Shown: positions 16,345 through 25,876, counted from the stretch's first letter. The stretch: DNA of 64,000 bases from Streptomyces sp. CB01635 (GCF_002803065.1 NZ_NNBL01000008.1:1-64000), one strand, 5' to 3'. The notes: a model not told the origin generated them from the sequence alone. Numbers and translations: made by a program.

Positions 16345-17847
16345 ATGAACCTCGCGTCGCATGTCGTACGAAGCGCCAGTGCCTACCCGCACCGCGCCGC
16401 GCTACGTCTGAGGGATGACATCCTCTCGTATCGCGCGCTTGACCAGGTCAGCGCGCGCATGGCGGGACTGCTCCGCGACCGAGGCGTCAAGCCAGGCGAC
16501 CAAGTTGCCATCATGCTCCCCAACAGTCCGGAATTCGCCATCGCCTACTTCGGCGTGCTCCGGGCCGGAGGCATCGTCGTTCCGATGAACCCCCTGCTCA
16601 AGTCCCGGGAGGTCGCCTTTTACCTCCGCGACTCAGGTGCCCGGCTGCTGTTCGCCCGGCCCGCTTTCGCCGACGAGGTACGGACCGGCGCACAGCAGGT
16701 CGGGGCCGATGCGGTCGTCGTGGATCCCGGCGGATTCGACACGCTGCTCGCGTCCGCTCCACTCGCCGAGGACGTGATCGAGCGGCACGAGGACGACACC
16801 GCGGTCATCCTCTACACATCGGGGACGACCGGTCAGCCGAAGGGTGCCGAACTCACCCATGCCAACCTCACCCGCAACTGCGAGGTCGTGGCGGCAGAGT
16901 TGCTTCACCTCACCTCGGACGACGTGATCTTCGGTGGGCTCCCCCTGTTCCACGCGTTCGGGCAGAGCTGCACGCTCAACGCCGCCGTCACCGCCGGTGC
17001 ATGTCTGACGCTGCTGCCGCGCTTCGACGCCGAGCAGGCGCTGCGGATGCTGGCCGAGCACGGGGTGACGGTCTTCGCCGGGGTACCGACGATCTTCAGC
17101 AGACTGTTGCAGCCGCTGGACCGGGACGCGTACGACGTCTCCGCGCTCCGGCTGGCCGTCTGTGGTGGCGCGGCCATTCCGGTCCAGGTGCTGCGGGACT
17201 TCGAGGCCGCGTTCGGCTGTGTCGTGCTCGAAGGCTACGGGCTGTCGGAGACCTCACCGGTCGCCTCGTTCAGCCGCCTGGACGCCCGGCGCAAGCCAGG
17301 CTCGATCGGCACCCCGATCCACGGCGTCCAGATGCGGGTGGTCGACAACAGCGGCAACGAGGTATCGCAGGGCGAAACCGGCGAGATCGCGATCCGCGGA
17401 CACAATGTGATGAAGGGGTACTGGCAGCGTCCCGAGGCCACGGCCGCCGCGATCCGTAACGGCTGGTTCCACACCGGCGACCTCGGCCGGGTCGACGAAG
17501 ACGGATACTTCTGGATCGTCGGCCGGGAGACGGACCTGATCATTCGTGGCGGGTACAACGTGTACCCGCGCGAGGTCGAAGACGTGCTGTACGAGCATCC
17601 TGCGGTGGCCGAAGCCGCAGTCATCGGCCTGCCCAATCCTGACCTCGGCGAGGAGGTCGGCGCCGCCGTCGTTCTCAAGCCAGGCGCCGCTGCCACAGCT
17701 CATGAACTGCGTGATTACGTCAAGCGGCAGGTCGCCGCGTACAAGTACCCGCGGAAGGTATGGATCGTGGACGCGCTGCCGAAAGGTTCCACTGGCAAGA
17801 TCCTCAAGCGGGAGATCGTCCCGCCGAGCGAACCGGGCGATCGATGA
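16345..17847 (+). CDS. AMP-dependent acyl-CoA ligase
   Basis: This 500-residue ANL-superfamily enzyme activates a carboxylic acid to its CoA thioester through an acyl-adenylate. The motifs are complete: YTSGTTGQPKG (157-167), GYGLSETSP (about 300), HTGDLG, GRETDLIIRGG hinge and PKGSTGKILKRE with the catalytic Lys near the C-terminus. ATG 16345 is preferred over 16324 because a gaaggg site lies upstream. It resembles medium/long-chain fatty-acid ligases, but the substrate cannot be read from sequence. The PucR gene reads convergently towards it. It probably feeds the acyl-CoA dehydrogenase and crotonase encoded further right. Confidence 0.88.
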   Translation: MNLASHVVRSASAYPHRAALRLRDDILSYRALDQVSARMAGLLRDRGVKPGDQVAIMLPNSPEFAIAYFGVLRAGGIVVPMNPLLKSREVAFYLRDSGARLLFARPAFADEVRTGAQQVGADAVVVDPGGFDTLLASAPLAEDVIERHEDDTAVILYTSGTTGQPKGAELTHANLTRNCEVVAAELLHLTSDDVIFGGLPLFHAFGQSCTLNAAVTAGACLTLLPRFDAEQALRMLAEHGVTVFAGVPTIFSRLLQPLDRDAYDVSALRLAVCGGAAIPVQVLRDFEAAFGCVVLEGYGLSETSPVASFSRLDARRKPGSIGTPIHGVQMRVVDNSGNEVSQGETGEIAIRGHNVMKGYWQRPEATAAAIRNGWFHTGDLGRVDEDGYFWIVGRETDLIIRGGYNVYPREVEDVLYEHPAVAEAAVIGLPNPDLGEEVGAAVVLKPGAAATAHELRDYVKRQVAAYKYPRKVWIVDALPKGSTGKILKREIVPPSEPGDR

Positions 17848-17881
17848 GCTGACTCCCCGGGGGAGGTCGTGAGCATCATGC

Positions 17882-19147
17882 TCAGGAGGGGTTCGTTCGC
17901 AGGAATGATGAGCCGAGGTACTGAACGGCGAGCAGCGCCAGCTCCAGGTCGCGACGCCGTTCCTGCAGAGGCCGCCCCAGGGCTTCCTCGGCTTTGCGGA
18001 TGCGGTACTGCACGGTGTTCTTGTGCAGAATCTGCTGGCTGGCGGTGGCGGTGTAGCTGCAGCCGGTGGCGAGGAAGATCTGCAAGGTCTCCCGGAGTCG
18101 TGCGCAGTGCTCATCGTCGAAGGCCAGGGCACCCAGCACGCTCCACGCCCAGGCGCGTGCGTCCTCAATGTTCGCGCACATCAGTGCGATCGGGGCGACC
18201 TGGGCGTAGGCGGTGACCCGGGCTCCGGGACCCGCGACCATGGCGAGTTCCTGCGCGCGCAAAGCCTGGCGATGGGTGCGGCGGAAGCCTTCGACGCCGG
18301 GTTCCACGTCCCCCACGGCTGCCCTCACGGTGGCGTCCCCGTCCTCGACCGCGCTCGCCAGCACGTCCCAGGAAAGGTCGCGGGGCGAGCCGAAGGGCAG
18401 CCAGGCCCATGCCAGGGTTTCCTCCCGGGCGGCGAACAGCGGCTCGGTACAGCAGTGGAGCTCCTCGGCAATCCGGCTTGTCAGCCGGTCGAGCCGGGCG
18501 AGGCCTTCACCACCAAGGGGCCGCTGAGGCAGCCAGAGGACCATCCCTACGTGATGATGCCGACGTATGCGATAGCCGAGGGCTGATTCCGCCGAGTCGG
18601 CGTCCACATGCTTCTCGGCGAGGATCTCTCGCACACGTACGGCGCGTACGGCTGTCTGGCCCAGCAGCCAACGATCCCGTTCCAGCTGGTAGACCTCAAT
18701 GACTCGTTCGCTGACGCGGTCGATGTATCCGAAGCTCAACTCCAGCATGAGGCGCGCGGTAGCCGTGCAGACATCCTCATCGGGTCCTTGACGGCGGAGC
18801 TCGTCCAGGCACCACTGCAGGAATCGGCAGTGTCCGAGCCGGTAGGACCTGATGAGCGAGCTGATGGGAACATTGCGCTGAGCCAGCCGACGCGCATAAT
18901 CCAAAGCAGCCGCGGGCCCCTCAACATTGTCCAGCGGCATGACGTTCTCGAAACCGTGCAGCAATGTGGCGATATTCTCCTCGACGCTCGCTTTAAGAGT
19001 GTTGAGGATTATCCCGTCGCCTCTCAGTTGCGGGATTTCGGCAATCACGAGTTCCCACACGTCGCGGCTGACCTCCGGCGTGTGTGCAGCGACGTTCGAC
19101 GCCACGGCAGACAGGCACTCTTCTGCTGCAACGCTGCCCACAGCCAT
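17882..19147 (-). CDS. PucR/CdaR-family transcriptional regulator
   Basis: This 421-residue regulator has an N-terminal sensor region (about 20-160, including NVPISSLIRSYRLGHCRFLQWCLDE split by loops) and a GGDEF-like remnant middle. The C-terminal PucR helix-turn-helix follows (about 360-415: LATGCSYTATASQQILHKN, then TVQYRIRKAEEALGR). These proteins usually control catabolic operons in response to the pathway substrate. It is divergent from the acyl-CoA dehydrogenase operon across a 305-bp gap and convergent with the ligase, so it is the obvious regulator of the cluster. Confidence 0.85.
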   Translation of the reverse strand: MAVGSVAAEECLSAVASNVAAHTPEVSRDVWELVIAEIPQLRGDGIILNTLKASVEENIATLLHGFENVMPLDNVEGPAAALDYARRLAQRNVPISSLIRSYRLGHCRFLQWCLDELRRQGPDEDVCTATARLMLELSFGYIDRVSERVIEVYQLERDRWLLGQTAVRAVRVREILAEKHVDADSAESALGYRIRRHHHVGMVLWLPQRPLGGEGLARLDRLTSRIAEELHCCTEPLFAAREETLAWAWLPFGSPRDLSWDVLASAVEDGDATVRAAVGDVEPGVEGFRRTHRQALRAQELAMVAGPGARVTAYAQVAPIALMCANIEDARAWAWSVLGALAFDDEHCARLRETLQIFLATGCSYTATASQQILHKNTVQYRIRKAEEALGRPLQERRRDLELALLAVQYLGSSFLRTNPS

Positions 19148-19452
19148 ATCGTCACGCTATCGCGACGGTCCCGGCCGTGCCATCCAGCTCAACCGGGCAA
19201 GATCTTCAGCAGCCGGTCCCGGCGGGGAGGTCGCCAATGCGGGTCAGGCGACGGACAGTTACCTGCATTCCACGCCTCACGCCTCAACGCCTTTCTGTGC
19301 CGGGGCGGTCACCCCGGGTGTATCGGGTCGCGGGCACGAATTCCTTCGAAAAGTTCGTGCTCCGCGTCCGATGGTTTCTCTCCGGCCGGCCCCTAGCGTC
19401 GTGTTATGGGGAGGGATCGGACCCAGGTCGAATAAGAAGGAGCGTCGGACGG
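19148..19452. promoter_or_regulatory. Divergent control region between pucR-type and dehydrogenase genes
   Basis: These 305 bp lie between oppositely read genes and contain no gene of their own. The right end carries an aaggag ribosome site (19436-19441) for the dehydrogenase. Operators for the PucR protein are expected here, but I could not single out a convincing palindrome. Confidence 0.5.
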
Positions 19453-20736
19453 ATGAACGCGCAACGCCAGGACACGATGATGCCCGTCGATGTCACCACT
19501 GTCGGCCCCGGGAACGGGCATCCGGTCGTCCAGCCCCCCGTGCTGGGTGGCCCCGAGAATACGGACTACTACTTGCTGAACGACCTGCTCACGGATGAGC
19601 AGCAGGCCCTCCGCCAGAAGGTGCGGGACTTCATGGACGATGAGGTCACCCCGATCATCAACCCTTACTGGGAGCGGGCGGAATTCCCGCACGAGCTGGT
19701 CCCAAAGCTGGCGCAGCTGGGCATCGCCGGTTTCCAGATTCCCGGATACGGTTCGCCCGGGATGAGCAACGTGACGGCCGGTGTGGTGATCATGGAGCTG
19801 GCCCGCGGTGACCTGAGCATGTCCACGTTCATGGGGGTGCACTCGGCGCTGGCCATGATGTCGATCGCGCTGCTGGGATCGGAGGAGCAGAAAGAGCGCT
19901 TCCTGCCGCAGATGGCACGTCTGGAGAAGATCGGCGCCTTCGGTCTGACCGAGCCTGCCCACGGCACGGACGTGGTCAAGCTGGAAACGACCGCGCACCG
20001 GGACGGCGACTCGTACGTGCTCAACGGCCACAAGCGTTGGATCGGCAACGCGACCTTCGCGGACTACACGATCATCTGGGCCCGCGGTGACGACGGCCAC
20101 GTGGGCGGTTACGTAGTCGAGAAGGGTACCCCGGGGTTCGAGGCCGAGGTCATCACCGGAAAGACGGCGCTGCGCTGCGTGCAGAACGCGCAGATCTCCC
20201 TCACCGACGTCCGCGTGCCCGCCGAGAACCGCCTGGCGAACGTCAACACCTTCCGGGACACCGAGAAGGTCCTGCTGGCTTCGCGCTTCTGCGTGGCCTG
20301 GGAGTCGATCGGCGCCGCCATCGCCGGCTACGAGACCGCCCTCGCCTACGCCAAGCAGCGCAAGCAGTTCGGCGTACCGCTGGCGGCCTTCCAACTCGTC
20401 CAGTACCGGCTGGCGCGGATGCTGGCGGACATCACCGACATGGTGTGCATGCAGTACCGGCTCAGCCAGCTCATGGACGAAGGCAAGTATTCGATGCCGC
20501 GGGTCGCGCTGGCCAAGATGCACTACACGGAACGTGCAAGCGCCATCCTCTCCGACGCTCGCGACATGCTCGGCGGCAACGGGATCCTGCTCGACTACCA
20601 CGTGGCCCGGCATCTGTGCGACATCGAGGCCATCGACACCTACGAGGGCACCGACACCGTGCAGGCGCTGATCGTCGGCCGCGACATCACCGGATACAGC
20701 GCCTTCGTGCCCATGGCTCCCAACGGCCACCACTAG
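19453..20736 (+). CDS. Acyl-CoA dehydrogenase, glutaryl-CoA-dehydrogenase-like
   Basis: This 427-residue FAD flavoenzyme introduces a 2,3-double bond into an acyl-CoA. FAD/substrate motifs FGLTEPAHGTD, GHKRWIGN, and DMLGGNGI are present. The catalytic base is the Glu of TYEGTDTVQALIVGR (about residue 398). That placement and the following GRDITG match the glutaryl-CoA dehydrogenase and crotonobetainyl-CoA-type branch. An N-terminal extension of about 45 residues precedes the usual fold. ATG 19453 has an aaggag site. It is the first gene of the operon with the CoA transferase and crotonase. Confidence 0.88.
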   Translation: MNAQRQDTMMPVDVTTVGPGNGHPVVQPPVLGGPENTDYYLLNDLLTDEQQALRQKVRDFMDDEVTPIINPYWERAEFPHELVPKLAQLGIAGFQIPGYGSPGMSNVTAGVVIMELARGDLSMSTFMGVHSALAMMSIALLGSEEQKERFLPQMARLEKIGAFGLTEPAHGTDVVKLETTAHRDGDSYVLNGHKRWIGNATFADYTIIWARGDDGHVGGYVVEKGTPGFEAEVITGKTALRCVQNAQISLTDVRVPAENRLANVNTFRDTEKVLLASRFCVAWESIGAAIAGYETALAYAKQRKQFGVPLAAFQLVQYRLARMLADITDMVCMQYRLSQLMDEGKYSMPRVALAKMHYTERASAILSDARDMLGGNGILLDYHVARHLCDIEAIDTYEGTDTVQALIVGRDITGYSAFVPMAPNGHH

Positions 20737-20916
20737 ACCGGTACGCACCCCTCGCCACGCAGCGCCGAGCCTGCGACTGCGCGACCGGCCACGTCGGTAC
20801 CCGCTTCACCGCTGCGTCGCCCACCGTGCGCCTCCCCTGGCGGCCCACGTGCGGGCAGCGTCGGCGGCGAGGACACCTACATGTCCGCCGGACACCCCGC
20901 GGAAGAGGAACCTGTC

Positions 20917-22137
20917 ATGGAGAACACGCCCTTGCTGGAGGGACTGCACGTCGTTGATATCGCCAGCTTCATCGCCGGGCCGGCCGCGGCCACAATCCTC
21001 GGCGACTACGGGGCCGATGTCGTCAAGGTGGAACCACCGCACACCGGCGACAGCTACCGCGGCCTCAGCCGGATGCCCCCCAATCCGCAGGTCGAAGGGG
21101 TCAACTACCCCTGGCAGCTGGACAACCGCAACAAGCGCAGCATCGAGCTCAACCTGAAATCATCCGACGCCCGGTCGGTACTCGAACGACTGGTGCGGTG
21201 GGCCGATGTCCTGGTCACCAACTTCCCGCCCCGCACCCGGGCCAAGCTCGGCCTGGACTACGACGATCTTTCCTCCGTCAACCCCCGGCTGATCTACGCC
21301 GACGTCACCGGCTTCGGCGAGGAAGGCCCCGACGCGCACCTGCCCGGCTTTGACGTCACGGCATTCTGGGCACGCAGCGGTCTGATGGACTTCACTCGCC
21401 AGCGCGACGCTGCCCCTGCCATCAACGTGTTCGGCTCCGGCGACCACCCCACCGCGATCACCCTGTTCGCCGGGATCATGACGGCCCTGTACCGGCGTGA
21501 GAAGACCGGCCAGGGCGCACGCGTCAGCGCGTCCCTGATCGCCGAAGGCGCCTGGGCTGCAGGGATGTGGCTGCAGGCTGCGCTGCTCGGCGGGAAACCC
21601 CCGCGCCCCGTCGAACGCTCCGACCCACCCAACGCCCTGGCCAACGTGTACCGCACCGCGGACGACCGTTGGATCCTGCTTGCCTTCGCCAACGAAGGCA
21701 AGGAAGTGCCGCTCTTCCTAGAGGCCATCGGCCACCCCGAGGCCGTCGAGGACCCCCGGTTCCACGACACCGTCAGCCGTCGCGCCCACGCCGCCGAGAT
21801 CGTCACTCTGCTGGACAAGCGGTTCGCCACCCGTCCCCTGGCCGAGTGGCGCGAGGTACTCGACGCCGCAGGCCTCACCTACGGAGTCGTCCAGACACTC
21901 GAGGAATGCGCTCACGACCCCCAACTCCTGGCCAACCAGATCGTGGTGCCGATCGAGGACGGGAGCAGCGAGCCACACCTGACCCTCAACAGCCCCGTTC
22001 ACCTGGACCAGGAACAGAAGGTTCCCCCACGGCCGGCACCCGATCTGGGTGAGCACAACGAAGAGGTCCTCTCAGAACTCGGCTTCAGCACCGACGACAT
22101 CGCATCCCTGCGTACCGGCGGAGCGATCCCGAGCTAG
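20917..22137 (+). CDS. CaiB/BaiF family CoA transferase (class III)
   Basis: This 406-residue enzyme transfers CoA between carboxylic acids. The catalytic Asp is at residue 146 in GFDVTAFWARSG. The fold start (LLEGLHVVDIASFIAGP), GADVVKVE and NKRSIELNL signatures are typical of family III. ATG 20917 has a gaagagga site; a longer frame from 20881 exists. With an acyl-CoA dehydrogenase of the glutaryl/butyrobetainyl type and a carnitine-dehydrogenase-like enzyme nearby, a carnitine- or dicarboxylate-like substrate is plausible but unproven. Confidence 0.88.
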   Translation: MENTPLLEGLHVVDIASFIAGPAAATILGDYGADVVKVEPPHTGDSYRGLSRMPPNPQVEGVNYPWQLDNRNKRSIELNLKSSDARSVLERLVRWADVLVTNFPPRTRAKLGLDYDDLSSVNPRLIYADVTGFGEEGPDAHLPGFDVTAFWARSGLMDFTRQRDAAPAINVFGSGDHPTAITLFAGIMTALYRREKTGQGARVSASLIAEGAWAAGMWLQAALLGGKPPRPVERSDPPNALANVYRTADDRWILLAFANEGKEVPLFLEAIGHPEAVEDPRFHDTVSRRAHAAEIVTLLDKRFATRPLAEWREVLDAAGLTYGVVQTLEECAHDPQLLANQIVVPIEDGSSEPHLTLNSPVHLDQEQKVPPRPAPDLGEHNEEVLSELGFSTDDIASLRTGGAIPS

Positions 22138-22240
22138 CAGTGGTCCGAATCCAACCGCACTCGGCACTGGACGACGAGCAGCCCTCCGTCGTCAGCGGTT
22201 CGACGATCCACACCGGCGGGAAAGGCAAGGAAGCCCCACC

Positions 22241-23026
22241 ATGACCACCAAACCCACAACCGATGCGCCCACCGTGCACACCGAGGAACGCGACGGTGTC
22301 TTTGTGATCACCATTGACCGGCCGAAGGCACGCAATGCCGTCGATGGCGCCACCGCGCGGGCGTTGGCCGATGCCTTCGACCAACTCGACGCCCGCGACG
22401 ACCTGATGGTCGGTGTGCTGACCGGTGCTGGCGGCACCTTCAGCGCGGGGATGGACCTCAAGGCGTTCGCGAAGGGAGACACCCCGGTCATCCCCGGGCG
22501 GGGCTTCGCGGGCCTCACACGGACCCAGCTCCGCACCCCGCTCATCGCTGCCGTCGAGGGCTGGGCGCTGGGCGGCGGCACCGAGATGGCACTCGCCTGC
22601 GACCTGATCGTGGCAGCCCAGGACGCCACCTTCGGCCTCAGCGAGGTGACATTCGGCCTGGTTCCCCCCGAGGGAGGAATCGTGCGCCTGCCCGAACGCA
22701 TCCCCCGCAACATCGCCGTGGAAATCCTCCTCACAGGCGACCCTCTGCCCGCCGAACGGGCTCATCAGCTCGGCCTCGTCAACCACCTCACCCCACCCGG
22801 CGAGACGCTCACCAAAGCCGTGGAAGTGGCCCACCGCATCGCGCGCAACGCCCCGCTGTCCATCGCGGCCGTCAAACGCGCGGTCAACGAGCGGACCGCA
22901 TACGGCGACCAGGACGCCTTCCGCCAGCAGGACCAGCTCGTCGCACCGGTTCTCGCGTCCCACGACGCGCAGGAAGGAGCTCACGCCTTCGCCGAAAAGC
23001 GCCCACCCCACTGGGAAAGCCGCTGA
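22241..23026 (+). CDS. Enoyl-CoA hydratase/isomerase (crotonase)
   Basis: This 261-residue crotonase-fold enzyme has two oxyanion-hole segments, GGTFSAGMDLKAF and EGWALGGGTEMALACD. GLVPPEGGIVRLPERIPRN lies in the region where catalytic Glu residues sit, and the family C-terminal helix is present. ATG 22241 follows an aaaggcaagga site, 103 bases after the CoA transferase. It would hydrate the enoyl-CoA made by the dehydrogenase and thereby complete a beta-oxidation-like set with the 3-hydroxyacyl-CoA dehydrogenase at the left of the cluster. Confidence 0.88.
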   Translation: MTTKPTTDAPTVHTEERDGVFVITIDRPKARNAVDGATARALADAFDQLDARDDLMVGVLTGAGGTFSAGMDLKAFAKGDTPVIPGRGFAGLTRTQLRTPLIAAVEGWALGGGTEMALACDLIVAAQDATFGLSEVTFGLVPPEGGIVRLPERIPRNIAVEILLTGDPLPAERAHQLGLVNHLTPPGETLTKAVEVAHRIARNAPLSIAAVKRAVNERTAYGDQDAFRQQDQLVAPVLASHDAQEGAHAFAEKRPPHWESR

Positions 23027-23167
23027 CCGCTTTTCCCCGCGCGAGCGCCCGTGGTGCGGGTCATGGATAGGGTCATCGGCGCCCGCAAGGGCCGCGCAGG
23101 AGCTTCACGCGGGCCTGCCGTGCACATTGCGTGGGGCGGCGACGTCGACGTCGGAAGGTGCCTGTCG

Positions 23168-23566
23168 TTACATCACGGCGTCGGTCTGCAGCGGGCCCGC
23201 GGTGATGCGGAGCGCCCGGACGCGAACCGGCTCTTCCTGGTCGAGGTAAAAGATGTGCATGAACGGGGCGCGCACCACCTGGTCCGGCTCGCTCTTCTTG
23301 GCCATGGTCGCCTCGCCACGAAGCAGGCGGACGCCGTCGCCGGCGGCCCAGTACTCCAGGACCTCATGGGTGATGTTCAGCGGTGCGTCGATCTTGACGA
23401 AGAACGCCTTGATGGCCTCGACGCCGTGAATGTGTGCGGTGCCGAAGTACATGTCGGTGTCCTCGGTCAGTGGCGCGAAGCCCTCATCGAAGTTCAGAGT
23501 GTCGATCGCTTCCATGAACTTCAGGACCCAGTCGGGTACGGCGGTCGCGTGTGCGGTATCTGTCAT
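23168..23566 (-). CDS. SnoaL/NTF2-like protein
   Basis: This 132-residue single-domain protein has the NTF2-like cone fold pattern: an N-terminal helix pair (VPDWVLKFMEAIDTLNFDEGF), then TEDTDMYFG, a short helix (GVEAIKAFFVKI), and long strands ending in FMHIFYLDQEEPVRVRALRI. Such proteins are epoxide hydrolases, ketosteroid-isomerase-like enzymes or polyketide cyclases. ATG 23566 has an aggaga site. It reads convergently with the crotonase gene. The upstream neighbour on its own strand is a broken hydrolase, so it may have lost its operon partner. Confidence 0.72.
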   Translation of the reverse strand: MTDTAHATAVPDWVLKFMEAIDTLNFDEGFAPLTEDTDMYFGTAHIHGVEAIKAFFVKIDAPLNITHEVLEYWAAGDGVRLLRGEATMAKKSEPDQVVRAPFMHIFYLDQEEPVRVRALRITAGPLQTDAVM

Positions 23567-23583
23567 GGTCGTGGTCTCCTGAT

Positions 23584-23800
23584 CAGGCAGCGATGGGCAG
23601 GGCGGCGACGAACGCATCGATTTCGGCGTTGACGGCCACGGGATTCTCACGCGCGGCAAGGTGGGCGGTGTGCTGGAGCACGCGGAAGGTGCTGCCCTCG
23701 ATGGCGTCGGCCGTCTTCCGCACCAACGTGCACGGGGGAACTGGCTGTCCTCCTCGCCGGCGATGATCAGGACGGGCACGTTCCGGATGCTGCAACCTCA
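23584..23800 (-). pseudogene. Alpha/beta-hydrolase fragment (C-terminal end)
   Basis: The minus strand encodes only the end of an alpha/beta hydrolase. VPVLIIAGEEDSQFP (the strand before the catalytic Asp) is in one frame. KTADAIEGSTFRVLQHTAHLAA, carrying the last catalytic-type His and split here by description only, is in another, followed by the terminal helix. A frameshift near 23740 separates the parts and everything upstream of about 23800 is missing. Confidence 0.7.
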
Positions 23801-23820
23801 GGGAAGGAGAGGACGGCCCA

Positions 23821-24559
23821 TGACATACGAGACCGGCTCCGGCAGTGGACCACCGGTTCTGACGCGAGGCCTTGCCCCGGCTGACCGGCCTCGGCCGGGA
23901 TCGCCTACGACCTGCGCGGACACGGCTTCTCCCGCGGCACACCACTCACCACCGGCGTCGACCAACTCGCCGACGACGCAGCGAGCCTGCTGTAGGCCCT
24001 CGCTGTCCCCGCGGCCGACGTCTACGGGGCTTCCTACGGTGGAGCCGTCGCCCAGCATCGGGCACTCGCCCACCCCGGGCCGGGCCGGCCCCTGGCGCTG
24101 ATCGCAACCGCGGCGAAGTCCCCACTGGAGATGCTGGACGCCCGCGCCGAGTCCGCTGAACTGCACGGCATGGAGGCCCAGGTCCCGGTCTCGCTGATGC
24201 GCTGGTTCCCGCCCGAGAGGATCGCCACCGACGGCTGGGCCGTCCGCTACGCGCGCGCATGTGTGCGCCGGGACCGGGTCGAGGACTGGGCGGCGTCCTG
24301 GCGCGCCACGGCCCGCCTGGACATCCTGGACCGGCTCCCTCAGATCACGGTGTCGGCCATCGCAATCGCCGGTGAGCAGGACAGCTCGGCTACGCCGGAG
24401 ACCATGCGGCAGACCGCCGCCGGCATCTCCGGGTGTGACTGCTCGACCCCGGCACGCACATGATGCCGATGGAGCAGCCGGAGGCGCTGGCCGGACAACT
24501 ACGCTCGTTCCGGCGGTCGGTGGACCGGTCCGCCGCCCAAGACATCCCCCGGCGATGAT
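23821..24559 (+). pseudogene. Alpha/beta-hydrolase gene, degraded
   Basis: A plus-strand hydrolase starts with MTYETGSGSGPPVL, loses its nucleophile-proximal first part, and continues YDLRGHGFSRG. An in-frame amber codon follows at 23993-23995, then VYGASYGGAVAQH (nucleophile elbow GASYGG) and later IAIAGEQDSSATPE. A frameshift near 24435-24441 precedes DPGTHMMPMEQPEALAGQL. With an internal deletion, a stop and a frameshift it cannot make a full enzyme. Confidence 0.75.
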
Positions 24560-24689
24560 CCTGGCCCCAGTGCTGGGGACTGCCGTAGCCCTCGGTGCGA
24601 GGTCGTTTTCGCCCGTTGCTTCATTCCGTAGTCGCGGCCCAGGCGGCGGTGGAGCATCAGCCGTCCATGTCGGTTCCCATGCCTGCGGT

Positions 24690-24975
24690 GTGTTCACGAG
24701 GTGCTGGCGGCAGCCGCCGTCCATCCGTGCCTTGCGCAACGTGAGGTGGGTGGTTTGGTGACCTCGTCGAGCAGGCGGGTGCCGATGACCGAATCCTGCA
24801 CCGTAGACCGTCTCCCAGGGCGGGAAGCCGTGGGGCGGATGGCGCCACTGCACCCCGATTCGGTTCCCGTACAAGATCCCGTCCCGGATCTCCCCCAGCT
24901 CGTGCTCGGGCGGCCGCCTGAAGCCCAGGGCCCGGCCACGTAGTTCGAAGCGCCGGGCCGCCAGGACCGCTACGG
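24690..24975 (-). pseudogene. IS5-family transposase fragment
   Basis: The minus strand reads RDGILYGNRIGVQWRHPPH, then GFPPWETVYG, a clear match to the N-terminal DUF4096 region of IS5-family transposases (LYxxRTGxQWRxLPHDFPPWxTVY). It then continues RHPPARRGHQTTHLTLRKA, followed by unrelated sequence. The catalytic DDE part is absent and no terminal repeats were found. Confidence 0.6.
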
Positions 24976-25114
24976 CGCAGTCCCGCTCCTGGGTCAAGCA
25001 GTGGAACGAGAATCCAACCCCGTTCACCTGGACCAAGACAGCCGAAGAGATCCTCGACTCGCCCGCTTCTGCCGACGGATCTCCGGCGCAGGACACTAGC
25101 GACACACGGGCTGT

Positions 25115-25876
25115 CTACAAGAGATCCAGCGAAACACGGCGCGTGTCGATGGTGACGCCGCCCCGCGGGCGTCCGCCGGCCATGCCGGCGGCGCCGAGGC
25201 AGAAATGCACCCACATGTTGAACTGGATCTCCTTGGCCACCCGCAGCCGGCTGTAGAAGACGTCGGCCCAGCGGTCCCCCGCCCTCGACCATGCCTCGAC
25301 GCCGAACTCCAGCACGTCGTCGTCGGCCCCGGCCCAGAACTGGATCTGTCCCGCCTCCAAGTGCCCACGAAGCGTTCCCAACCTGATCGAGAGCGCGTCG
25401 CGGTCGAGCACGCGGACAGGACCGTCCCAGGGGCCCGGCATCTGCACGCGGTACTCGTCGCCGGGACGTGCGGGGCTGCCCTGCTTGCCTCGCGTCCTGT
25501 GGAAGACCGCAACGGTCGACGGCGCCGGTCCGTTCAGATCCGCCGCCACTGCGTCGATCAGCTCCTCGGGACCCATCGCCGCGCCCTCGATTCGGACGCT
25601 GAAGCGCCGATGGAACATCGGGCCCACTCCATCGGCCAGCGGCTTGGTGAACTCATCGACGTGTGCCGCCGGCAGCGGAGGGGGCAGATCGCCGGCGTCG
25701 CCACTCCCCTCGGTGCGGTGCAGTGCGGTAACCCGCCACATGTACTCCCAGGAAACCAGCAATACCCCCATGGGGAAGCGCAGCAACGTGCCCAGCCGCC
25801 GCCTCGGCGGCGGTTTGCGGAGCTGAGGTTGGCCATCGCGAGTGGTGGCACTGCTACTGTCGTTTTGTCCCGACAT
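25115..25876 (-). CDS. DUF1990-like hypothetical protein
   Basis: This 253-residue protein has a basic N-terminus with one hydrophobic stretch (LLRFPMGVLLVSWEYMW, about 28-45). A globular part follows whose end (IRLGTLRGHLEAGQIQFWAG, then FGVEAWSRAGDRWADVFYSR) resembles the conserved end of DUF1990 proteins. ATG 25876 has a ggag site close upstream. The divergent neighbour at 26210 shows the same GHLEQGE-type signature, so the two are probably distant paralogues. A lipid-associated or membrane-anchored role is a guess from the SRPBCC-like fold. Confidence 0.65.
   Translation of the reverse strand: MSGQNDSSSATTRDGQPQLRKPPPRRRLGTLLRFPMGVLLVSWEYMWRVTALHRTEGSGDAGDLPPPLPAAHVDEFTKPLADGVGPMFHRRFSVRIEGAAMGPEELIDAVAADLNGPAPSTVAVFHRTRGKQGSPARPGDEYRVQMPGPWDGPVRVLDRDALSIRLGTLRGHLEAGQIQFWAGADDDVLEFGVEAWSRAGDRWADVFYSRLRVAKEIQFNMWVHFCLGAAGMAGGRPRGGVTIDTRRVSLDLL

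Noticed and set aside
13852..23566. A secondary-metabolite biosynthetic cluster
   Set aside because: There is no ketosynthase, carrier protein, condensation domain or terpene synthase; the genes fit acyl-CoA catabolism with a catabolic-type regulator.
23798..25105. A 435-residue minus-strand open frame
   Set aside because: It joins an IS5-type fragment, antisense of a hydrolase pseudogene and non-coding DNA; there is no single domain architecture.
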